Both the position numbers and the translations under genes were made by a program. Positions 17,165-22,466 of a stretch of DNA of 54,629 nucleotides are shown here, piece by piece (position 1 is the stretch's first letter; each line of letters begins with the position of its first letter). The stretch is taken from positions 1 to 54,629 of the forward strand of contig JAZNVC010000018.1 in the NCBI GenBank assembly GCA_045592625.1, given 5' to 3'. The stretch is from SIG607 sp045592625. GTDB taxonomy: Bacteria > Bacillota > Clostridia > Oscillospirales > Acutalibacteraceae. The notes below the pieces were generated by a model. That model was not told the origin of the DNA. It worked only from the letters and a program-made list of their open reading frames with translations, and searched no databases.

Positions 17165-17240
17165 GCAGGGAGAAACTTCCTTTTTCTCTCTCCCTGCAGT
17201 CCTTTAACGGCACCTGTTTTCCCACGGGTGCTATTTTTTT
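17165..17240 (+). ncRNA. Candidate prophage small RNA (~75 nt), antisense to the early operon
   Basis: From the predicted start near 17165 the RNA folds into hairpin 1 (GCAGGGAGA 17165-17173 with TCTCCCTGC 17189-17197) and hairpin 2 (GCACCTG 17210-17216 with CGGGTGC 17225-17231, one G-U pair), then A and seven T. Hairpin 2 with its T tract is a plus-strand intrinsic terminator. There is no start codon with a ribosome site. The RNA is fully complementary to the spacer between the 129-aa gene and the DUF7768-DnaD/Rep genes. It could control replication gene expression, like countertranscripts of rolling-circle plasmids. Inferred from promoter, structure and terminator. Confidence 0.6.
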
Positions 17241-17247
17241 ATACTTT

Positions 17248-17637
17248 TCAAAATAAATTCCTCTTTTCTATCTCGCCTGCAAGTACGAACAGCACTTCAC
17301 TGTTTGACCTGTAGGCTTCTTTATTTGTATGATTTTCCACAAGCCGCTTCCGAGTTATTTTATATCTCTCTTTCAAAGCATCGTCACTCATCTCTGATAC
17401 CTTGAGAGAATTTAGAAGAAATTCAGCCATAGCGGGAGAGGCAAAATAATAGACGTTTATTTGCTTCCATTTTGCTTTTGCCGCAGCATAAGTACACATT
17501 TCTATTGTTAAACCGCCACTTTTATGAAATCTACACTCAGAGCAATCTTTATAGCAGACAATACCTTGTTCTTTAGGGCAGTTCATCCCGCCTGAAGCAA
17601 CAGCATTACCGCAAATGCTACATTTACTTTCGCTCAT
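17248..17637 (-). CDS. Cys-rich phage protein of unknown function
   Basis: 129 aa, ATG behind GGAGG. The N-terminus has two zinc-like clusters, CSICGNAV...MNCPKEQGIVCYKDCSEC, followed by helices including MSDDALKERYKITRKRLVEN. The start overlaps the preceding membrane-protein gene by 14 bp. No family recognised. A role in DNA binding or protein interaction is possible; an early-operon position is all that can be said. Confidence 0.65.
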   Translation of the reverse strand: MSESKCSICGNAVASGGMNCPKEQGIVCYKDCSECRFHKSGGLTIEMCTYAAAKAKWKQINVYYFASPAMAEFLLNSLKVSEMSDDALKERYKITRKRLVENHTNKEAYRSNSEVLFVLAGEIEKRNLF

Positions 17638-17830
17638 TACGTTCCTCCAAAAGAGATTCTAAAAAAGATATTTTTGCCTTTAACCGTTTGCTCTCTTTTT
17701 CAAGTTGTTTTAAATGTTCTTTTTTGGCAGCCCTTCGTTCTGCTTCATAGTCTATAAGCATTCCCAAAACCATTCCGAAAAAGAATATAGCTATTGATAA
17801 CACTACCCTCCAAAATTCACTGTTATACAC
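17624..17830 (-). CDS. Small membrane protein with coiled-coil tail
   Basis: 68 aa. GTG 17830 (VYNSEFW) is preferred to a GTG three codons upstream because GGAG lies 8 bp before it. One N-terminal membrane span (VVLSIAIFFFGMVLGMLI) is followed by a charged coiled coil (KKEHLKQLEKESKRLKAKIS). Predicted to sit in the inner membrane with the coil in the cytoplasm. Similar small proteins occur in early phage operons; possible superinfection-exclusion or membrane-tethering role, unproven. Confidence 0.6.
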   Translation of the reverse strand: MYNSEFWRVVLSIAIFFFGMVLGMLIDYEAERRAAKKEHLKQLEKESKRLKAKISFLESLLEERNERK

Positions 17831-17832
17831 TT

Positions 17833-18024
17833 TTAACACTCCTTTAAAAAGATTTCATACTCATCTGTGTTATTATTAAAATATTCGCTCATTCTTCGAC
17901 TGAGCCTTTCACTCATTGATTTATTCACACGGGCAAGTTCCGCTTCCGATAAATCTTCTATTGGTTTAATGGTCCCATCATTAAGTAATACTTTTCCTAT
18001 AACCTTAAGCGGTCTCACCGCCAT
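17833..18024 (-). CDS. Small hypothetical phage protein
   Basis: 63 aa from ATG 18024, which follows GAGGTG; longer in-frame starts lack a ribosome site and run into the previous gene. Short beta strands (RPLKVIGKVLLNDGTIKPIE) are followed by a helix (SEAELARVNKSMSERLSRRM) and an acidic end. Similar short proteins are frequent in Firmicutes prophages. No function is known to me. Confidence 0.6.
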   Translation of the reverse strand: MAVRPLKVIGKVLLNDGTIKPIEDLSEAELARVNKSMSERLSRRMSEYFNNNTDEYEIFLKEC

Positions 18025-18070
18025 ATGTATCACCTCAGTTCCTTCTATGCAAAAGACGGCACGTCCTATA

Positions 18071-18541
18071 CTAAAAACCAGCCATCTTTTCCAGAGTCTT
18101 TTTATCGACATCATATATTCCGAAATATCTATCATTGACTTCTACCGCCCATCGACTGTCACCTATCTTGTAAAACGCGGTAATTTCTTTGTTTTCAGTT
18201 ATAATATCCAACGCCTTCGCTATTGACGCTTTTATTCTTTCTATAGACGGTGTTTTCACTACAATTTTTTTAGCAAGTATCATCACCGGGATCCTAAATT
18301 CTGTATCTTTCTCTTCTATAAGAACTGCGTTACCGCCCGCGTTTAAAATTGCTTTAAATAAAACGTAAGCTCCGTTATCCTGGTTGCCCGCTATATGAAT
18401 AGGTATCTTTGCTTTTATCCATCTTCTTAATGTTGCGGCACTTTCAAAAAGCCCTAAAGACTTCAACAATTCATCCAAAAGGTCCTCGCCTAAAAAAATA
18501 CGGGCTATAAGACCTCTATCTATTTCAATTTCTTTTGCCAT
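18071..18541 (-). CDS. Hypothetical early phage protein
   Basis: 156 aa, with AAAGGAG just before ATG, directly after one arm of a long inverted repeat. The N-terminal part is helical (LARIFLGEDLLDELLKSLGL would be typical), followed by LRRWIKAKIPIHIAGNQDNG, ILNAGGNAV, a beta-rich middle, and a C-terminal ENKEITAFYKIGDSRWAVEV. The segment HIAGNQDNG resembles a degenerate P-loop lacking the Lys-Ser/Thr, so ATP binding is not supported. First gene of the early operon after the Cro-like regulator. Unknown function. Confidence 0.65.
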   Translation of the reverse strand: MAKEIEIDRGLIARIFLGEDLLDELLKSLGLFESAATLRRWIKAKIPIHIAGNQDNGAYVLFKAILNAGGNAVLIEEKDTEFRIPVMILAKKIVVKTPSIERIKASIAKALDIITENKEITAFYKIGDSRWAVEVNDRYFGIYDVDKKTLEKMAGF

Positions 18542-18557
18542 AACCTTTTTCTCCTTT

Positions 18558-18685
18558 GTGACCTGTCGGTTAAGTACATACCGATGGGAAAATATAGGGG
18601 GGTAATTTTTATGTAATTGTGCTAATGGGGATATAATTTAAAAAAGGGGATGAAACCACCGATATGTCCTTAACCGACAGGTCAC
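18558..18685 (-). repeat. Long inverted repeat (17 bp perfect, ~30 bp imperfect) in early-operon leader
   Basis: GTGACCTGTCGGTTAAG at 18558-18574 is exactly reversed at 18669-18685. The match extends inward another 13 bp with three changes, ending near 18587 and 18656, and encloses ~66 bp. Read as minus-strand RNA, two of the three changes become G-U pairs and one stays a mismatch; read as plus-strand RNA they are A-C mismatches. This favours an RNA stem in the leftward transcript. The 3' arm ends next to the ribosome site of the 156-aa gene. Confidence 0.8.
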
Positions 18686-18695
18686 TATCATTAAA

Positions 18696-18713
18696 TGTTT
18701 TGTTTTCGACACA
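18696..18713. promoter_or_regulatory. Repressor operator O4
   Basis: TGTTTTG-N4-CGACACA shares one perfect half-site and five of seven bases in the other half with the perfect dyad at 18948-18965. It lies between the cro-like gene and the early operon leader, close to the cro-like stop codon. A candidate site for CI or Cro to block early transcription. Confidence 0.5.
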
Positions 18714-18715
18714 TT

Positions 18716-18925
18716 TTAAGTCAAAAAAAGTTTGTCTTGTGACACGCCTAATATTTCTGACAATTTCCTTCCTTGTTCCGAAGTGAAATCATAATAACCA
18801 GATATTTTTTCTTTATATGTTCTTTTACAAATTCCTAAAAGTTTTGCCATTTCACAATCACTTTTTTTACATAGAATTTGATATGCAGGGATAGCGTAGT
18901 ACTCTTTATGCTTTTTAATTCTCAT
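18716..18925 (-). CDS. Cro-like helix-turn-helix regulator
   Basis: 69 aa from ATG 18925, which follows AGAGGAAAT; longer frames start within the operator region and lack a ribosome site. Residues ~17-60 form a helix-turn-helix (SDCEMAKLLGICKRTYKEKI, then FTSEQGRKLSEILGVSQDKL). It is divergent from the CI-like gene and directly behind a consensus promoter covered by operators, the classic position of Cro. It should bind the same operators and keep the lytic operon on. Confidence 0.75.
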   Translation of the reverse strand: MRIKKHKEYYAIPAYQILCKKSDCEMAKLLGICKRTYKEKISGYYDFTSEQGRKLSEILGVSQDKLFLT

Positions 18926-18947
18926 TTTATTTCCTCTTTTCTTTTGT

Positions 18948-18965
18948 TGTGTCGCTATCGACACA
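18948..18965. promoter_or_regulatory. Repressor operator O1 (perfect dyad)
   Basis: TGTGTCG-CTAT-CGACACA is a perfect 18-bp inverted repeat just downstream of the -10 of the leftward lytic promoter. It defines the operator consensus from which O2-O4 are recognised. Binding here would block initiation or clearance of that promoter. Confidence 0.8.
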
Positions 18966-18968
18966 TTA

Positions 18969-18997
18969 ATATTATCACCTCTTCGTGTTTTTGTCAA
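18969..18997 (-). promoter_or_regulatory. Leftward lytic promoter (cro/early operon)
   Basis: Minus strand TTGACA at 18997-18992, 17-bp spacer, TAATAT at 18974-18969: an almost perfect sigma-A promoter. O2 overlaps its -35 and O1 lies at the start site, so it should be silenced by CI. Transcription would run through cro, the inverted repeat and the early operon. Confidence 0.85.
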
Positions 18998-19001
18998 CAC
19001 A
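18984..19001. promoter_or_regulatory. Repressor operator O2
   Basis: CGTGTTT-N4-CAACACA matches the O1 dyad at five of seven positions on the left arm and six of seven on the right. It covers the -35 of the leftward promoter (18997-18992). Weaker match than O1, as usual for graded phage operators. Confidence 0.6.
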
Positions 19002-19023
19002 TTTTTTAAATCTTTTTCATTTT

Positions 19024-19043
19024 TGTGTTGCAACTTCGACACA
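19024..19043. promoter_or_regulatory. Repressor operator O3
   Basis: TGTGTTG-N6-CGACACA, with a 6-bp rather than 4-bp centre. It lies within the rightward cI promoter between -35 (19028) and -10 (19051), so bound repressor would shut its own gene at high dose. The different spacing makes true dimer binding less certain; the right half-site is perfect. Confidence 0.6.
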
Positions 19044-19056
19044 AATATGTTATAAT
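19028..19056 (+). promoter_or_regulatory. Rightward repressor-maintenance promoter (cI)
   Basis: TTGCAA at 19028-19033, 17-bp spacer, TATAAT at 19051-19056. The transcript starts ~15 bp before the cI ribosome site GAGGTG. It is back-to-back with the lytic promoter, as in lambda PRM/PR. Confidence 0.85.
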
Positions 19057-19077
19057 TCGCTTACGAGGTGATAATTT

Positions 19078-19758
19078 ATGAGCATATTAGGTGATAGAAT
19101 TAAAGCTTTACGAAAAGCTCGTGGACTTAATCAAACCGAATTAGCCGCTGCACTTAACCAGCAATTTAATTTAAAAATTGACCGTGTTATGATAAGCAAA
19201 TGGGAAACCGATTTTCAAACACCAGTAATGCACTCCATTATTTGTTTGGCAAAATATTTCAATGTATCTATCGATTATCTTAATGGAAATAATCAATACT
19301 TCTATGAAAATGAATCACACTACCCCTCCTCTACTATAGTTGATAACTATGTAACCTTCCCTGTCATAGGCGAAATTGCCGCCGGATACGACAGTATCGC
19401 TCTTGAAGACTGGGAAGGCGACACAGTTGATATACCGCTCTCTTACCTGCAAGGATGTGATAGTTCGGAATTTTTCGTTCTTAAGGTAAAAGGCGACAGT
19501 ATGTTTCCAACATATCAAGAAGGAGATAAAATACTTATCCTTAAATCTTCTACAATGGAATACAGCGGTCAAGTCGGTGCAGTTCTTTATGACAACGAAT
19601 ATGCTTCACTCAAAAAAATAGAATTCAATTATGGGGAAGATTGGATGAGACTCGTTGCTATTAATCCAAACGTTCCAATAAAGACAATTGAGAACGAAGA
19701 CCTAAACCATTGCAGAATAATAGGCATTGCTAGAAAACTTATTCGCGATATATATTAG
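19078..19758 (+). CDS. CI-like prophage repressor (HTH + S24 autoproteolytic domain)
   Basis: 226 aa. The N-terminal helix-turn-helix spans residues ~5-65 (IKALRKARGLNQTELAAALN, then VMISKWETD and LAKYFNVSIDYLNG). The C-terminal LexA/S24 domain has a cleavage site Ala102-Gly103 (GEIAAGYD), nucleophile Ser141 in KGDSMFPTY and general-base Lys179 in ASLKKIEF. RecA-stimulated self-cleavage on DNA damage should therefore induce the prophage. It faces the cro-like gene across the operator region. Only plus-strand phage gene besides the integrase. All catalytic residues are intact, suggesting an inducible prophage. Confidence 0.92.
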   Translation: MSILGDRIKALRKARGLNQTELAAALNQQFNLKIDRVMISKWETDFQTPVMHSIICLAKYFNVSIDYLNGNNQYFYENESHYPSSTIVDNYVTFPVIGEIAAGYDSIALEDWEGDTVDIPLSYLQGCDSSEFFVLKVKGDSMFPTYQEGDKILILKSSTMEYSGQVGAVLYDNEYASLKKIEFNYGEDWMRLVAINPNVPIKTIENEDLNHCRIIGIARKLIRDIY

Positions 19759-19766
19759 AAACATCT

Positions 19767-19835
19767 TTCGACAAAATAATACTTCTTAATACATTTTCTA
19801 TTAAAAAAACGACAAAATAAAACATATTGCGACAA
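19767..19835. promoter_or_regulatory. Spo0A-box-like sites between cI and the spo0A-like gene
   Basis: TTCGACAA (reverse complement TTGTCGAA, the consensus Spo0A box) is exact at 19767-19774. AACGACAA (19808-19815, 6/8) and TGCGACAA (19828-19835, 7/8) share the CGACAA core in the same orientation. They lie in the convergent spacer after cI. They do not match the full CI dyad, but share the TTCGACA core with it, so CI binding cannot be excluded. Confidence 0.5.
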
Positions 19836-19896
19836 TAAAGTTTTTAAATAAATGGTCCGCTTCCGTTTAGAGAAACGAACCGTGTTAGCACATTTG

Positions 19897-20256
19897 CTAC
19901 TTTCCTACTTTCAACAAATCTTCGTTTTCTTGTTCCTGTATTTTTCTCAAATGGGAAACAAGCATATCAAGAAACTCTGTAGCAGTAGGTGGAGCGGTAA
20001 GTTCAAACCTTGCTATTTCACATAGTTTTGGTCTATTTGTATCCCAAGCCTTATAAACTATGGTGCGAATATTTCTTTCAACAGTTATCTTACCCACTCT
20101 ACACTGTTCAGCCACAACTGGATATAATAATTTTGTTACCTTAAGTAATCTGGATTCATCTTGCATAATTAAATTACAAGCCTTTACCGTCATTAAATAT
20201 CCACTGTATTTACCTGTAATTCCAAGTGAGTGTAATAAATCGTGTATTGTCGTCAT
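19897..20256 (-). CDS. Stand-alone Spo0A C-terminal-type DNA-binding protein
   Basis: 119 aa from ATG 20256, behind GGGGGA; a longer frame adds a segment with no ribosome site. It aligns over its length to the effector domain of the sporulation master regulator Spo0A: TIHDLLHSLGITGKYSGYLM, then LLKVTKLLYPVVAEQCRV, the recognition-helix region ITVERNIRTIVYKAW (Spo0A has SRVERAIRHAIEVAW), and PTATEFLDMLVSHLR. There is no receiver domain, so it cannot be phosphorylated as Spo0A is. It is divergent from the integrase, with Spo0A-box-like sites in between. It may mimic or compete with host Spo0A, or use Spo0A boxes to control prophage genes. Family is certain; role is inferred. Confidence 0.88.
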   Translation of the reverse strand: MTTIHDLLHSLGITGKYSGYLMTVKACNLIMQDESRLLKVTKLLYPVVAEQCRVGKITVERNIRTIVYKAWDTNRPKLCEIARFELTAPPTATEFLDMLVSHLRKIQEQENEDLLKVGK

Positions 20257-20271
20257 AATAAATCCCCCTAT

Positions 20272-20320
20272 TTCGACAAAATTATATATGTTTGTGTCTT
20301 TTAAACACATAAATCGACAA
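20272..20320 (-). promoter_or_regulatory. Spo0A boxes and -10 in the spo0A-like/integrase divergent region
   Basis: Exact TTCGACAA (minus TTGTCGAA) at 20272-20279 and ATCGACAA (7/8) at 20313-20320. For the spo0A-like gene a minus-strand TATAAT at 20286-20281 has no good -35; the 20313-20320 box falls at about -40 to -47 from the likely start, typical of Spo0A-activated promoters, while the other covers the start site. TGTGT...ACACA at 20293-20309 also resembles a CI operator. No clear -35/-10 was found for the integrase; both genes could share control here. Confidence 0.55.
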
Positions 20321-20360
20321 ATAACAACTAATTTCAACGTTTATAAAAAGAGGTGATAGC

Positions 20361-21818
20361 GTGAAAACTGCTGCTGCTTATATCCGTGTGAGTACTGATA
20401 TGCAAACTGAATATAGCCCTGATAGTCAGTTGAGCAATATACGCGGTTTCGCTGAGAAAAACGGAATAATTCTTCTTGAAGAGCATATATACTCTGAAGA
20501 TGGCGGAAAATCCGGCAAGAGTATGGCAAAAAGAGATAGTTTCCAAAAAATGATATCTATTGCTAAACAAAAGCCAAAACCTTTTGATATGATTCTTGTT
20601 TGGAAGTTTTCCCGTTTTGCACGTAATCAGGAAGAAGCAATAGTTTTAAAATCAATGCTCAAGCGAAACGATATAGAAGTTGTTTCTATATCAGAGCCAC
20701 TTCCCGAAGGAGCCTTCGGAGATTTAGTTGAAAGAATTATCGAGTGGACCGATTCTTATTACTTAATAAATTTATCGGGAGAAGTTAAACGAGGTATGCT
20801 TGAGAAATTCAAACGCGGCGAACCTGTATGTCCTGCTCCTATCGGTTATAAGATGGAAAATGGTCAATATCTCCCCTCTGAAAAAGCACCTTTTGTACGT
20901 CAAATATTTTATGATTATCTTGACGGAATGGGACTGAGAGCTTTAGCAGATAAATACGGGAAACTCGGCATTCGTACAGTTCGCGGAAATTTACCGGATA
21001 ACAGATTTATTGAATATATGCTAAGAAATCCTGTTTACTGTGGAAAACTTCGTTGGAGTAGCGATGGCAGAGCCGCTTCCAAAAGAAATTACAATAACGA
21101 ACATATTCTTATTGTTCAAGGAAAGCATGAGGCTATAATCTCTGAAGAAATTTTTAATAACGTACAAGCAAAACTCGAAGAAACTAAAAAAATGTACGGT
21201 AAATACCAGCGTAGAGAACAGCCTGTTGACTATATGCTTAAAGGTCTTATACGTTGTGATACCTGCGGTGCTACTTTGGTGCTTCAGGCAGCTCTAAAAA
21301 CACAATCTCTCCAGTGTCACAATTACGCACGTGGTAGCTGTCATGTTTCACATAGTATCTCTGTAAAAAAAGCAGAAAAAGCACTTATCGAATATCTTGA
21401 AATGGCACACGTCAGCGGAGTATTTACGATAGCAGAACCCAAACGTTCCAATTATTCTGAGAAAGAAAAGGATTTAAATACTATTCTTCGGAACGAAAAA
21501 CTTAAACTTGAACGTATCAAAAAGGCTTATCAAGACGGTATAGACACTCTTGAGGAATACAAAGCCAATAAAACTGCAACTTTGGATTCAATAAAGAAAA
21601 TCGAAAAAAACCTTGAAAAACAAAAAAATGCCGGTACCAAAGGCACCGACCAAAGAAGTCAAAGAACTATAATTCAAAACAAAATTCACGACGTTCTTAA
21701 AGTAATAAAAAATGAGAACATTTCTGCTTCAGCCAAAAACGAAGCACTTCGTTCAATAATCCACTCTATCACTTATAATAAATCTGCTTGCGAACTGGAA
21801 GTCTTGTTCCACGAATAG
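20361..21818 (+). CDS. int: Large serine integrase
   Basis: 485 aa from GTG 20361 behind AGAGGTG. The N-terminal resolvase domain has catalytic Ser11 in YIRVSTD, with Arg residues in KRDSFQKM and KFSRFARNQEEA. A recombinase domain follows (PAPIGYKM...LRNPVYCGKLRW), then a zinc ribbon (IRCDTCGATL...QCHNYARGSCHVSH) and a C-terminal coiled coil (residues ~370-420), which governs attP/attB versus attL/attR specificity. Its stop is 3 bp from the stop of the truncated cotJC frame, so the att site adjoins the gene, as usual for serine integrases. Excision also needs a directionality factor, not identified here. Confidence 0.95.
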   Translation: MKTAAAYIRVSTDMQTEYSPDSQLSNIRGFAEKNGIILLEEHIYSEDGGKSGKSMAKRDSFQKMISIAKQKPKPFDMILVWKFSRFARNQEEAIVLKSMLKRNDIEVVSISEPLPEGAFGDLVERIIEWTDSYYLINLSGEVKRGMLEKFKRGEPVCPAPIGYKMENGQYLPSEKAPFVRQIFYDYLDGMGLRALADKYGKLGIRTVRGNLPDNRFIEYMLRNPVYCGKLRWSSDGRAASKRNYNNEHILIVQGKHEAIISEEIFNNVQAKLEETKKMYGKYQRREQPVDYMLKGLIRCDTCGATLVLQAALKTQSLQCHNYARGSCHVSHSISVKKAEKALIEYLEMAHVSGVFTIAEPKRSNYSEKEKDLNTILRNEKLKLERIKKAYQDGIDTLEEYKANKTATLDSIKKIEKNLEKQKNAGTKGTDQRSQRTIIQNKIHDVLKVIKNENISASAKNEALRSIIHSITYNKSACELEVLFHE

Positions 21819-21821
21819 CTA

Positions 21822-21935
21822 TTATATCTTTTTTCTGTATGCACCTCCGTACTGACTGATTATTATCTGAGCATATTTGGGATTAGGGTTTTTGATATTT
21901 ACGGGGTACTGTAATTTCTTTTCATATTGCCACAT
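21822..21935 (-). pseudogene. cotJC: cotJC 5' fragment, interrupted by prophage
   Basis: The ATG overlaps the cotJB stop (TAATG). Translation begins MWQYEKKLQYPVNIKNPNPK and continues to SQYGGA, matching the N-terminus of CotJC (Mn-catalase-like spore coat protein, whose family continues GGADGELAAALRY). After Gly-Gly-Ala homology stops and YRKKI and a stop follow in phage DNA, giving 37 aa instead of ~190. The missing 3' part should lie beyond the left prophage end. The gene would be restored only by excision. Confidence 0.9.
21840..21851. other. Right prophage attachment junction (att core region)
   Basis: On the minus strand CAGTACGGAGGTGCA encodes the last CotJC-like residues (QYGGA). The crossover must lie at or near GGAGGTGC (21841-21848), since sequence to the left is phage and to the right is cotJC. 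The exact 2-bp crossover cannot be set without the other end. Next to the serine integrase as expected for attP. Confidence 0.7.
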
Positions 21936-22198
21936 TACATTTCACACTCCTTTGCTTCCCAAGGCCATGGAGAATTTATCCATTCCCAGTTATCCATTCC
22001 CACGCTGTCATTAGTGGTAACAATATATTTTCCGTAAATTTTTTCGTAATTCATTACTGCTATTTCACGTTTGCGTCTCAACTCATTTAAAAGGCTTAAT
22101 GCCTTACGGTTATCAGGATGCACGTCAAGATAAAGTTCCATTTCCTTTATAGAAAAATCAAGAGCGTGTATGGTTCTTAGCATTTTACATTTATCCAT
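21935..22198 (-). CDS. cotJB: Spore coat protein CotJB
   Basis: 87 aa. Matches CotJB throughout: IHALDFSIKEMELYLDVHPD, ALSLLNELRRKREIAVMNYE, then the Trp-rich end DNWEWINSPWPWE. In Bacillus cotJABC is a mother-cell operon made under sigma E, and CotJA/CotJC are interdependent coat components. The stop overlaps the cotJC start; 3 bp separate it from cotJA. The gene is intact although cotJC behind it is broken. Confidence 0.95.
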   Translation of the reverse strand: MDKCKMLRTIHALDFSIKEMELYLDVHPDNRKALSLLNELRRKREIAVMNYEKIYGKYIVTTNDSVGMDNWEWINSPWPWEAKECEM

Positions 22199-22201
22199 TT
22201 T

Positions 22202-22381
22202 TTATCTTCCTCCTACCCGCAAGGGTTTATCCAGCTGAGGAAACGCCGTTCCGCGAACAAACGCTGTTTCCGGTTCATAAACCTGTTCTATAGTCTGATT
22301 TTCAATAAATACAAGAGTAAGTGCCTGCATACAATCGTCGTCTTCTCTTGCTAAATTTCTTAGTTTTTCTAAATCAATCAC
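22202..22381 (-). CDS. cotJA: Spore coat associated protein CotJA
   Basis: 59 aa from GTG 22381, behind AAAGGAG. The C-terminal half is the CotJA signature: EQVYEPETAFVRGTAFPQLD then KPLRVGG. The N-terminal part (MIDLEKLRNLAREDDDCMQ) is unlike Bacillus CotJA and is slightly divergent, but the order cotJA-cotJB-cotJC is preserved. Expected to be expressed in the mother cell during sporulation. Confidence 0.85.
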   Translation of the reverse strand: MIDLEKLRNLAREDDDCMQALTLVFIENQTIEQVYEPETAFVRGTAFPQLDKPLRVGGR

Positions 22382-22397
22382 TTTATTTTCTCCTTTC

Positions 22398-22416
22398 GGG
22401 TATAAACGTTATACCC
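22398..22416. promoter_or_regulatory. 19-bp palindrome in cotJ promoter region
   Basis: GGGTATAA-ACG-TTATACCC directly upstream of the cotJA ribosome site. A minus-strand CATATACT just before it resembles a sigma-E -10 (CATACAnT), without a convincing -35. The palindrome could bind a sporulation regulator or form an mRNA 5' hairpin. Confidence 0.4.
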
Positions 22417-22430
22417 GTTAACAGTATATG

Positions 22431-22463
22431 AAAAAAATCAGGATGGCGTACCATCCTGATTTT
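22431..22463 (-). terminator. secA terminator
   Basis: ATCAGGATGG-CGTA-CCATCCTGAT stem (22437-22460), extended by A-T pairs, with seven T on the minus strand. It separates secA from the cotJ promoter region. Confidence 0.9.
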
Positions 22464-22466
22464 AGT

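Larger units (their letters stand above)
1..21850. mobile_element. Prophage (partial), inserted in cotJC; podovirus-like with serine integrase
   Basis: About 21.8 kb of continuous phage genes end at the right inside a host spore-coat gene. The sequence shows a serine integrase next to the junction, a CI/Cro-type switch, a leftward early operon with rolling-circle Rep and DnaD-domain genes, a late activator, terminase, scaffold, capsid, portal and short-tail proteins. No lysis genes, siphovirus tail tube or tape measure are visible; lysis genes and the left attachment site are probably beyond position 1. Nearly all lytic genes read leftward as overlapping TAATG/ATGA units, so the module looks intact, with no frameshifts in recognised genes. 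The right boundary is set by where the CotJC reading frame loses homology (about 21,840-21,850). Confidence 0.93.

Noticed and set aside
18071..18541. P-loop ATPase reading of the 156-aa early protein
   Set aside because: HIAGNQDNG lacks the Lys and Ser/Thr of Walker A and no Walker B is visible.
18558..18685. Invertible promoter switch
   Set aside because: Arms are imperfect beyond 17 bp, the enclosed DNA has no strong promoter, and the sole recombinase is explained by the prophage junction; kept only as an alternative.
19844..19890. Hairpin CGTTT/AAACG after the spo0A-like gene as terminator
   Set aside because: Stem is short and the following bases are not a clear T tract on the minus strand.
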